Source of the DNA: Promerops cafer | Lineage: Eukaryota; Chordata; Aves; Passeriformes; Nectariniidae | NCBI GenBank assembly: GCA_013398275.1 | Contig: VZSE01010764.1 | Span: forward strand, 778,787 to 842,786 | Direction: 5' to 3' | Length of the DNA stretch: 64,000 nt | Shown: one piece after another, positions 10,501-22,500 of the stretch | How positions within the stretch are numbered: the first letter of the stretch is position 1 | Layout of the letters: each line of letters opens with the position of its first letter | Notes under the pieces: generated by a model | The model's database searches: none | Seen by the model: the letters and a program-made list of their open reading frames with translations, nothing else | Told to the model about the DNA's origin: nothing | Translations under genes and position numbers: made by a program

Positions 10501-13500
10501 AAATAGTAATGCTATCAACAAACATAGTAGAAATTGCTAACATTTTGATGAGTTTTTTTGTTTGTTGCTTCACTCTCTTCTATTACAGCATTCTATGTGT
10601 GAGAAATTTCTTCCTGACTTTACTTCATTTGAAAAAAGACTGTTTTTTTCCCCTCATACACAAATGGTGTCACTTTGCCTTGCTTAAATCTGTGTTTTTG
10701 CAGCACCCAGGTTACTTAAAATATTTTGTTTAGAATAACCTTTGCTTACCAATTGATGTTGCAACCGGTAAATGGTGAAAGGGCAATTTATTCACTGGTT
10801 CCCAGTAACTTTGACTNNNNNNNNNNNNNNNNNNNNNNNNNNNNNNNNNNNNNNNNNNNNNNNNNNNNNNNNNNNNNNNNNNNNNTTTTTTTTTTTTTTC
10901 ATTTTGTCTGTGGGAATTAAATTATTATAAATGAGTCATCAGTGCTATTCAATTATTGCTAGATTTTGTTAACTTCCTGTTTTATATCTTCTAGGTGAAA
11001 GTCATTGCTATTGATGAACAGCTGAGGGTCATTTATGAGGATAATGTTCATTTTGATAAGGACCTTCCAGAATTTAAGTAAGGCTTTTTATATTTTATAT
11101 TTTATATTTTATATTTTATATTTTATATTTTATATTTTATATTTGCAGTTTTTATGGGAATTTGATTTCACCACAAGTCATGTGGCAGCATTGTCAGAAT
11201 TAACAGGGATGACTGAAACTGGAAAAAGAAGCACTAGCAGTTTTGTGAACACAGTAAATATTTTGCATTTTCCATGTTGGTTTTTTTTTTCACATAAGGT
11301 TCAAACAAGACATAATAACTGGTCACACAATGTTAAGAGTTGAAGCTGGAATTGTGGCTATATTTTAGACAATCAGTAAGTAATTCCATGTCTCTGTCTC
11401 ACCTCAGCTGTATTCTGTATTTTTTCAATTGTATCAAGGCCTCACCACTAAATATTAATGGTAGAACACATGAAATAACTAGTATTTGGAATGTTGTAGG
11501 TAGAAAGTAGACAAATAACAGTAAAAAGTTCAATTAAGAAAAAGAGATGTATCATGGTTTTCTCNTTTTTCTGTAGGACTCAAGGTGGAGTCTATATTCA
11601 CAGTGACAGACTGACAGTCACTTCACCAGTGCTTATGTGGGTCAAGGTATGAACAAACTTTATATGGATCAACTTTTTCCTTGCTGTTACAGAAATGAAA
11701 GTTTATTGTGAGCAATAGAGGAACCCATCACTCGAATCAACATAGTCCTTTTGCTTACATTCTGTTTCTTTGAAGTGTTGTTCTGTGTCTTTGGTATGCA
11801 AATAGTAATGCTATCAACAAACATAGTAGAAATTGCTAACATTTTGATGAGTTTTTTTGTTTGTTGCTTCACTCTCTTCTATTACAGCATTCTATGTGTG
11901 AGAAATTTCTTCCTGACTTTACTTCATTTGAAAAAAGACTGTTTTTTTCCCCTCATACACAAATGGTGTCACTTTGCCTTGCTTAAATCTGTGTTTTTGC
12001 AGCACCCAGGTTACTTAAAATATTTTGTTTAGAATAACCTTTGCTTACCAATTGATGTTGCAACCGGTAAATGGTGAAAGGGCAATTTATTCACTGGTTC
12101 CCAGTAACTTTGACTGATGTTTATTTTGAAGTACAGCATTTTTTTCTATTTATGCCTAAGGCCTTCCTTACTTCTGTGCAGATTCTGCAACACTTAAATG
12201 GTACTATGTAAATTTGTCTTACTAGAGGGATTTGAATAGTTAAAATATTTGAAAGGTCACAGAACCCCCAGTTGGTGATCCACTGAAGCTGACAAAGGTT
12301 TGGTAAATTTGCTTGCAGTTGGTTTTTTGAACCATAATGAAGAGTTGTAATTATTAAATTAATAATATAATGATATAGGTATATATGATGTTTCTTTGGA
12401 AGTCTTGCAGTGGTCCATTTTTCAAGAGAGTCTGGGAAATGCTGATCTAAATTAAACTATTTAAAGATAGATTAATTTTTGGTTTTGAGCTTCAGGAAAA
12501 TGTGTTAAGAACAAAATTCACCTAGGTGCTTGAAGTGCTAAAATCACTTGAATTATCCTTCTGTTAAAGAATTTGTGAATTTTTTGACACTGGGGGCACT
12601 GGTATTGAGCTTACCTAATGTCTTGTAGGATGGGGTGCAGGGTGTACCCTATTAAGATTTCATAGATTTTCAAAAGTAAGAACAGAAAAAAGATAATCTT
12701 GCTTTGCGTCTAGCACTCTTAAAGTGCTTTTTAATGAATTGGAGTTCTTTAATTTTTCTCTCTTTAGGATTCAAAGAACAGATCTTTGTGATTCAGCCTC
12801 TTTAAAGATCTTATTTTTCCCCTGTGTGACTCAACTTTTCTTTTATGGACTCTCACTTAATAAATTAATTTATGCAGATTTTTGAGAAGTCCATAGTCAT
12901 TAGCTAATTTTTCATTATCTGCCAATGAACTCTTATCAGTGATGACATGAATTTACTGTTTAATTCCAGATTGTGAGTGTGCATAATTTGATAGCTCGTT
13001 ACTGTCATTCTTGATTCTGTTTGTTGTTGTAGGCTCTGGATATGATCTTGGAAAAGATGAAGTCTTCAGGCTTTAACTTCTCTCAAATCAGAGCTTTGTC
13101 TGGTGCTGGCCAGGTTAGTTTATACAGAAAAGCTCACTTTTACTGTATTTCTTTGATAAAGTATAAGGTAGAGTGATAAATTTAATTAATTGTATGGCAG
13201 GAGAGTGTAATGGCATAAGATCTAAACTTCTACATAAGCATCCCCAGACTTTCCTGAGGGGAACTGGACACCTGAAGCACACAGAGCAATCACTAGAAGA
13301 TAGTGGGAGTGGGGGATGAGGTTTGCAGGGCAGTTGTTTAGATCAGCATAGTACAGAACTGCTTGGCTTCACGTTGTTTTAATTCTTTGTTATTTTGAAT
13401 TTCAGCAGATCCAGGTGCTTGTGGAAAATGGGGTTGGACAAACAGCGAGGAGCACAGTTTGCTAAAAGCAGATTAACATCCCACTGAGCAGTTTTTTGTT

Positions 13501-16500
13501 GGCTAGGACAGGGATCTGCACAGAAACAACAAAACCCAAATGATGCAGAAATGACAAAAATGCTGCAGTGATTTAGCCTGTAGTACATAATGCCTTCTTT
13601 TTGAAATTTATAAAACCCACCCTGACATTTGGTCAGTTAGCCAGTCTCCTCCTAGTACTCCAATGAATCAACAGAGGCTTTTATAACTTTCACAGTTGAT
13701 ATTCAGGGTGAGGACAGCACCAAAGCAATAGCTAATTCTGACATGCGAGGTTTAGGTTATTCATCTTGATGTGTCTGGGACTAATTAATCAAACCCCTTG
13801 CTTTTATCTCCATGTTTCATTGATTGCAGTTGAAAGTCTGAGCAAAGTGTCTGAAAATCAGAGCTGGTATCAAGGCTCTGTTATGAATTCTTCAGTGGAG
13901 CATAATTTGGGGACTGCCAAGTAACCCCACGTCACTCAAGTGAAAAAAGAGAGTGCATTTCCAGACTGCCCATATTCCCTTTATTTTGCCCTGCTCCAGA
14001 AAGGGTGGCAGGCTTGTAACTGATGGATCAGGGGGCTGTGCTGAAACTGCACAGAACTAAATGTTGACTGTGGAGTCCTGGCTACAGCTCAAAGAGCCCT
14101 CAAAGTAGTATCTAATGCCATTAGCAGCACAGTAATTGTTCCCACTAGAAAATTCTGTGGTTCAAAATAATGTTCTGGTTTAGTGTCTGCTATGCTCAGT
14201 CTTAAATAAGAGTTTTTTATGAGACCCTTGATTTGAAATGGGCCATTTTTTGGTCCTAGTTTGGAGAGAGTTCTTTTGTTCCTTAGAGTGTAAGATCAGG
14301 ATATGAACTTTGAAGCTTGGGAGGGCATTTTCAACTCCTGTTTCTGTATTCCCTACAGCAACATGGGAGTGTGTACTGGAAAAAAGGAAGCATCCAGATT
14401 TTAAAAAATGCATCATCTGAACTGCCTTTACATCAAACACTAAAGGTAAGGTGCACAAAAGCTCTCAAGGGAGGGCTACACTGTCCTTTTTCTGATCCTT
14501 ACACATTGCTTTGCTTCTTCCTCTTGTTTGGCTGGGCTGCAAGCCCCTGCAGCATAAATGAAATGTAGTAGTTATTCCTTCAGTTGCAGGGCTTTTGACA
14601 TTTCATTTTCTCCTGAATGACAGTATGTTCTGCTTTAAAAGCTTACAGATGCCAGTGGGTGTCCCAAAATCTTTCTGTGTCAGAGTAACAGCCTCTTTGT
14701 TCTTCTAGAAAATGTAATATTTTTGTGAACAACCTGTAAATATTTTACATTTTTAATATATTTATATTAACAAAAAATTGTGGTGAAAATGACTTCTGTA
14801 CCTGAGTTTCCTTGCAGGATGTGCAAGTGATTTCATAAGAAAATATATCTATTTAAAAAATTTACCTCTGAAAGGATATAAGTGTCATGTTGTGTGGACT
14901 TAAAATCCTAACCAAGTACCTTGTTGAACCTCAACATTCTATATGTGTGTGATAGGTGAGCTTTGAACATAGACTTGACAAGATTTACTTAAAAAGAAAA
15001 ATTGGGAGGACTCAGCTTTCCTCTGGAAGGCCCTTCTTCCCTTACTTCAAGGTCAGAAAGGACAGATATATGTTGAAAGGGAGACTTTTCTGTAAATGAT
15101 GTGTTAAATCATTAGTTTTGTAACTGTCTTATCAGTGCAAAACTCATGGAAATGGCATTAAAATGCTGGAATAAATGGTATATTAAGCCTCAGTTGTATT
15201 TCCAGGTGGTTATGCCATGCATTAAAGAGAAGTGTGTTAGTAGAGCTGAGGGAAGATAATCTGATGTTTTGCAGAGGAGTTCTAAAAGGGGCTGGGGTTT
15301 TGGCTACCAGAGGATGTACCTGAGACATCGTGCTGCAGGTTCTGTGATGTGACAGCAGAAAAAGGATGTTGCTTCCCTCTGATGCAAAATTTGGGTTCAA
15401 CTTTTCATCGCTGGCCAACATTCTGCCCAATACCTGCTTTCTGTAATTGCTGAGAGAGGCGCAGAAGGCCTGTCAGAGAACTGAGCCGCGAGCTGATACC
15501 TACGGCTGCTGTATTTTATTACTCTAGCAGGGACTTCTCAGAGATCAGACTTGCTAATGAAGAGTGTTGTCCTTTACAGGGCTGTTTTTCAGTCAGTAAC
15601 AGCCCCATCTGGATGGATTCCAGCACAGGCCCCCAGTGCCGAGCGCTGGAGAAAGCCGTGGGGGGAGCCCAGCACCTGGCGAGTGTCACCGGCTCCCGGG
15701 CCTACGAGGTAAGGAATGGATGGGGAGAAAGTTCCCAGCAGAATCCTGTGATAGAAACAACTCTGTCACCACAGGGAACTGCAGCAGGTAATCACCAGCC
15801 ATTAACTATGAAAGACAGGGCTTTTGGAAAAACTCTGACCTTACTGTGCTTTGCATTAGTCTCACAAAGGAAGATACGGAAATTTTACAGTGAAATTAAC
15901 CAAACACTGGAAATTTTGCTGCAGGAGGCAGTTGGAGTGAGCATTTGGCCAGTGGTTCCCAAACAGTGTTGGGTGACCATGCTTAAAGTCTCAGGGCCTG
16001 GTTGTCCCCTGGGAGCATCTTGTGTAGCCGCATTTCTGTCGGGACGGAAACCCAGTTTGTGTTACAGGTTTGTTTAGGGTAAATCCATCCACCTATTTGT
16101 GGATCACTGCTCTAGGTTACTTCTGCAATTAAAAGATTGGCCTTTTAATATTCCCTGGAGGCTAACAAGCAGCTGTTGACCTAAGAGAACTGTTTCAGAG
16201 GCTTGGGACACTGTCAGAGATACACTGTCACTTGTCTCCTTTTCCTGTCTCTTCCCTCCTTGTAACTGTGGCAGTGAGTTATGGAGTGGGAGCAGGGCTG
16301 CCCTCCAGGTACCTCAGCACCTGGCTGTTCATACTCTTGGTTCTACAGAATAAGGCTGCAACCTCCCAAACTGATGGTTCTGTTTCTGAATCATCATGCA
16401 AGGCTCATGGCTGAAGTTGAAATCAGACTTTGCGTACCACTAACAGTTTATTTTTTACTTGTTAAATGTTAAGGTTTAAGTGTTAGAGGGTTTTTTTGGT

Positions 16501-19500
16501 TATCTGACATGATAAATGGATGAAAAATACATATTTTTACAGCTGTTTTTAGCCTGTGCTGGAGTTTCTGCTTTGAGTATGAAACTTCCTGTTTTAATTT
16601 CAATTCACCTGCCTCACAGGCAGGTACATAGATTGTGTAGCTTAAACCTTTTCAAGGATTTGAAGGCAGCATTTGAATTGTGCTGGTTCCTGTGCACAGA
16701 ATAAGTGTGATTCATTCCATTGAACTGTCATTTCTGAAATGTAAATTATGGATAGTAATGCTTTTCCATGTGCCTTTTTTTCAAAAGGTGAACAAAATTC
16801 TCATAATGAGACTATGTCTTATACCCTGTTTAGTGCAGATTGCCTGCTGTGCACTGACTTTCATCATGCATCAGGCAAATTAAATATCCAAAGTGCAATG
16901 TTCTGAACTCATTACACAGAGTTAATGATTATTGACTCCATTTTGGGTTTGTGCTTCTAAGCATTTGCATTCCTTTCTCAGCGTTTTACAGGAAACCAGA
17001 TAGCAAAGATTTACAGCCAGAATCCTGAGGTCTACAAGCAAACTGAGGTTGGCTTAACTTCAATTCTCTTATTGGAAAACATGGTTGAAAATCTTTTAAA
17101 ATTAATTTTGTGCAAATGTTTTTACAGACCTTTTTGCTAAAGATTATTCTGATTCTTGTGTTTGAATTTAAAGTGAAAATATTTTTTTTAAATTTTTTTA
17201 ATTTGTTAAGTTATTAGTAGTTAGGCGGACAAAAATTAGACGTCAGTTCTACTTTGAGTGTTCTACTTCTCAAGCTGGTGATTAGAGATTTCAACTGAAG
17301 TTGTTGGGGGAGGAGAGCCTCAGTCCATCCCACTCCTCCCTGTTTGGTGCCAGTGCCAGAAGGAGACACCCAGAACCTGGAGAGGGATGGCAGGTCAGCA
17401 GGAGAGCCCCTGAAGGACAGTAAAGTCACCTTCATTGGCTGTCCAGGTTAAATGTCTGGGCAAACACACATGGCATGGGGAATAAACAGGGGTTAGAGGG
17501 TTCTGATCCTTTTGGCATCATGGAGACATGGTGGGATGCCTCCTGGAGGGTTGGAATGGAAGGATACAGGCTCTCCCAAGCTGGTTGATATTCAAGGATC
17601 ACCTCCTCCAAGCTCTGAAGTGATGCATCCCAACTAAGATTAACTCAGGTGAAAACATCAGGAGGCCTGTGTGGATGAATAAATTGCTCCTGGACAAACT
17701 CATACACAAAAAGGAAGCTTACAGAAGGTGGAAATAAAGGCAGTAGCCTGGCAGGAATACAGAGAGGCTCTCTGGGCAGTTAGAGATCAGGTTAGGGAAG
17801 CTAAAACCCTGACAAAATTAAATCTGGCCAGGGACATCAAGGGCAAAAAGAAAAGTGTTTATAGATATGCCAGTGATAAAAGGAAGACTTTGGAAAATGT
17901 AGGCCCTCTCCAGAGGAAATGGGAGACCTGGTTACCCAGGCTGTGAAGAAGGCCAGGTACTCAAGGACTTTTTTGCCTTGGCCTTCACCGGCAAGAGTTC
18001 CAGTCACATCACCTGAGTGACAACAGGCAAAGGCAGGGACTGGGACAGTGAAGAGCCACCCAGTGTAGGAGAAGATCAAGTTCAAGACCATCTAAGGAAC
18101 CTGAAGCTGCACAAGTCCATGGGACCTGATGAGATACATCCACGGGTTCTGAGGGAACTGGTGGATGAAGTGGCTAAGCCACTATCCGTCATATTTGAGA
18201 AGTTGTGGCAGTTCTGGTGAAGTTCCCACTGACTGCAAAAGGAGAAACACAGACCCCATTTTTACAAAAGAGAGTAGGGAAGACCTGGTTTTCCATTACT
18301 TCAGTTCTTGATAGCATTAATCTTCTTTTTGTGTTTGGTTTTTTTTTTTTTTTTTTTTTTTAATCTCACCCCTATATGAAGTAGTTTACTTCATGAAAAA
18401 GTGAGTTGCAAAGTTGACTCTATTTTGTTGGAGAATGTTTAATTTTTAATTTTTTTCCTTCTTTTCTTTTACATTCTCATTGTAACTAGTAAGGAACGAG
18501 ATGAAAAAGAACACTAATACGGTCTGATCATAAGCTTAAGACTAAATTTAGAGAAAGATATGTTACTGGGGGGAAGTGGGTCTGTGGAACTGAGAACTGA
18601 TCACATCAATTTCAGACTTTGAGGGCTGTTTGAACTGACGGCAACTTTTAGCAATAAAGCTTATGCAAGATGCGTTCAAGCACAAAATATCTCTCTGCCA
18701 GAGCTGCTCTTGGGGACCCTCACGGAGCACTTAACAGCTTGGCAGTCTCAATGACATGTGGAAGGTGGATGTTTTTGCTGCTGTAGGTCAGCTTGCTAAA
18801 CTGGCTGGCTGATTCACAGTTTAACTTCATCCTTTTTTCCTTCCATTTCAGGCAGCTAGTGCCCACTGGGGCACCACAGAAGGTAGGCCTTTGTTATCTG
18901 AGCACAATGTGATATATTCTTGGGGAGAGGTGCACGAAGAGCAAGTGCATCATTAAATTTCCTGGCCATTACAACCACCTCTTAGAGCTCTGCCTACAGG
19001 CTGCCCTTGAATGCTGTGAAGCAGTGGTTTTGTGATCATTAATAAAAGCCTGTCATTTCTGGCTCGCTCCACCAGTAGAGGCTTGATTCTGTTTAGTTAT
19101 TGGGTGACAACCATATTTCTTCTGAGCGAGTCACTGCACAGAAAGAGGAATTTGTCTGCTTTTATGCCAGCTTCTTGGGAAGAGACAATACTTGATCATG
19201 CAGAAAGCCTGGTGGTGGCTGGTTGACTTGGTAGTTCACACAGCAGATGTGAAGAGGAAGCAGGTTCGTGGTGGATCAGTGTCTTGTGTCATATGGGGCA
19301 ATTTTTGGCCAGCCCTACAGCTGTATTTCATGCAGTTGGAGCATGCCCTGAGGCAGAGCTGCAGGCAGTGGCTCAGTTCAAAGCTGATTATTACCAGCTC
19401 CTGGGAGTAACTCCTGGAGGTCTGGGGGTCTCAGCTGGAAGGAAGGCAAGGGGTCACACAGAGGTGCTGGAGGTGCTCTCAGAGCTTTGCCAGAGCTTCT

Positions 19501-22500
19501 AAAAGGTTACAGACCTGTGCTGTGGGTGGGGCAGAGCATGGTTCTAAGCATTCCCCTGTCATCAAGACACAGGTGGTTTTGTGGGGTTTTATTTTTATTT
19601 TTTGTGTGTGTGTGTTTTTTTTTCTAAGAAAGTGTTTTTCTTTGAAAATGAGATTCTGTGATAGACTTGAAGTTGTGGATTCATGCTAACACAGAGTATG
19701 CTAACACACTAGGTGTGTTTTGCATGGTTCAGAAGGCAGAGCTATTAACAGCTTTTATCATGGGGTTACTTTTAGATTGATATGTGCTGTATTACTGCAA
19801 TGGTCAGAACTGAATAATCCTTCTAGGTGTATTTTTGTGTGCTTTCTGGGCCTAACCTTAGGCATCTATTAACATTTCCTGCTTCCAATTACTTTGTTTG
19901 CTTTCCACTTACTTTCTTTGAAGTGAATACTGATGTGACTCACTATTTCTCACTTTTTTTTTTTTTTTTTCAGAGAATCTCTTTGGTCAGTAGCTTTGCA
20001 GCTTCCCTTTTCCTAGGAACTTATGCACCCATTGATTACAGTGATGGTAAGTGTGGGCTTTTTTCATAGTAATAGTTTAACAAGGAAATTTTCCTTCCCA
20101 TCTCCACATTACCTAGATGAGGGACAAGGTGTCTGGTATTTGTTTTCAATCTTTAAATTTTAATGACAAGTATATTAGATTTTAAGCTAAGTTACTCCTT
20201 TCAGTTTGTTCTTTGCTGTGCTTATCTATCCCCAGCATACTGATTCCCACTTCTATTAAATGGATCCACAGAAAAGATTCTTAAATGTAATTATAGCTCT
20301 TTTCATTATTTTGTAATGTATAAAGGAGTGGTGATAGATCTTTTAGAGGCATCAAAAAGTTATGGAATCTTAAACTAAACTGCAGAGTTCTGATATTTGT
20401 TCTTTGGTTTTGCTGGTTTAGCTCAGAGGTGCACAGGATGTGAACATGATGTATGTTGTGATGATTTTTTCCCCACCTAACTGTATGGAGTATGGATCTA
20501 CAACAGAAGTATATTTTCAAAATAAACCCAGAAAAAAGCATAAATAAAGCAAAATGTACTAAACAGTTAAAAAAAGAAATCTTCCATATCTCTCCATTCA
20601 TCATAAAGACAAAAAAGTGACAAGTCCACTGTCTCTCTTTTCTGTTGTGTGTTATCTCAGTTATCCAGCTTTTAAATGACAATTTTAAATGGCAATTACA
20701 AAGGATAGAATTTTCCTGGGAGCTCTGCTGTTATTTCTAAAAATCATTTCTGATTTCTGCTCTGAAACTAAGAGAAGAGCTTTATATTTCAGAGCTGAAA
20801 GGTTAGACAACAAGGCTCTCTATGGAAGTTTTGCATTATAGAGATGTGGTTGACACCCATGTGTTAAGGCCAATTCATTTTTTCTCCTTTGTTATTCCAT
20901 CAAATCTTACAGAAAAAGACAAGACACCTGAATTTTAGCTAATGGACAACTTACTTGCTATCAGAGGTTCCAGTTATACCTGAGACCTCAGAAATGGCAA
21001 GGCAATCCATGCTTATTTCATACCACTTGTGAGATTATTATATCTGTTTTCTGGTCCTGTCCTTTTAGCCAAGTATTTCATAGCTGAATTTTGTTTTTTG
21101 TGTATTATTATTTTATTTATTATTGTGTATTATTGTGTATTGTAGCAACAATAACTCTTTGGAGATTTCCACTTTGGTCCTCAGCAGGTCCAAATCCTGA
21201 GCACTTGAGCTGCTCAGCCACCTCCTGTGATTCAAAGAGAGATAGTGAGATCTTTAGGTGCATTTTCTGATAAAGAAACATATTGCTTTTTTATTTTTCA
21301 ATGAGAGTGAAGTGGTCATTTTGATTTGAATGTTTAAAATTATAGGCATTAAAATATCTCCAGTTTGGGTTTGTTTTTTTATTTTTTCATAATGTTACTT
21401 TACCTTTTCTGCTTGGAAGCAAGTGGAGGAAAGCCACATTTCTTCAATTTCAGAACATGAAAAACTGTTGGAAAACAAAATATTTTAAAGTAAAGCAAAT
21501 TAAAATTTCCTTAATTGGAAAATTTTCTTAGAAAATTAGTCACATTTTTCAAACAGCTCCAGGAGAGCCTGTTCTGTTACACCTATGGATATTTACAGAA
21601 CCTGACAAAATGTTATATTCTGTTCAGAGCGTGAACGATACTAAATTTTTGTCTGAAAAAAGGTAAGAGAACTAAGCAGTATGTTACAGTTCTCTTTATA
21701 AGACAAAAGATTTTTTGGCATTGTAAGCTATATTTTGCCTCATTCATTCCTTTCTTCTGTTAATATAATGAGAGAGAATTCTAATTCCAGTAATAAAATA
21801 CAAGTATAGTGAATGCAGTAGTTATTTGGATGCAGCTGAAAAACTTGTTTTCTTGTCATTTACAATTTCTTGCAATTCACTTGATCTTTTACTTAGCAGC
21901 TGTGTATTGTAGTTTGAAATGCATCTCTCAAAATAATATTCAGATAATAGACCTATTCTTCATTTCTGTAGGTTTAACTTCAGGTCATATCGTCTTTAGA
22001 AGACCCTGTCAAATTGTTTAGCTCTACGCAATAACTTATCTCTTTAAATTTGCAGGTTATTGTGGGAAATGTGCTATTCAGTTTCAGGATTTTTTCCTTT
22101 TCTTCTTAAAGGTCCAATCTTTTAAGGTTGAAATCACTTGTGAATGGCTGAGCACCCTGAGTGATTGATTTAAAAAAAATGAAATTACCTTCTAGTGGAA
22201 TGAAGATTGATTTTTATTTATATTTTGCAGATGTTAAAAGTAAGATACATCTGGGACCTAAAGAAGTTGAACACTTGGGGCATTGTTTCTTTTAGAAGAC
22301 ACCTTAAAGAACAGCAATTCAGCTCTTGACCTAGAGAAGCTTTATCTATTGAAATGCTTTTCTAAGAGCCTTAGGCAAATTGTAGCTTAGCATACTTGTT
22401 TTTTTGTTGTTCTATCAAAAAAGGATGTGTTGGACTGAAGCCTTTTCAAAAGAAGTGTGGTGGGCTGAATTTACTCCTCCTGTAGCTTGTGTGGTGTCAG

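Larger units (their letters stand above)
17048..19973 (+). other. XYLB: XYLB intron 7
   Basis: About 2.9 kb, containing a CR1 coding-region fragment (17305-18290), a 23-T run (18339-18361) and otherwise unremarkable sequence, ending in a long pyrimidine tract before exon 8. Confidence 0.8.

Noticed and set aside
9461..11646. Real tandem duplication of exons 2-3, or an XYLB pseudogene
   Set aside because: The copies are identical, end exactly at N positions and are in an order explained by contig overlap and misplacement.
15709..16077. In-frame extension of exon 6 into intron 6
   Set aside because: The donor gtaagg and the exact match of exon 6 to exon 7 in family alignment make this intron read-through by chance.
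20281..20682. 133-codon minus-strand ORF in intron 8
   Set aside because: No recognisable domain, AT-rich codons, and ORFs of this size are expected by chance in 64 kb over six frames.
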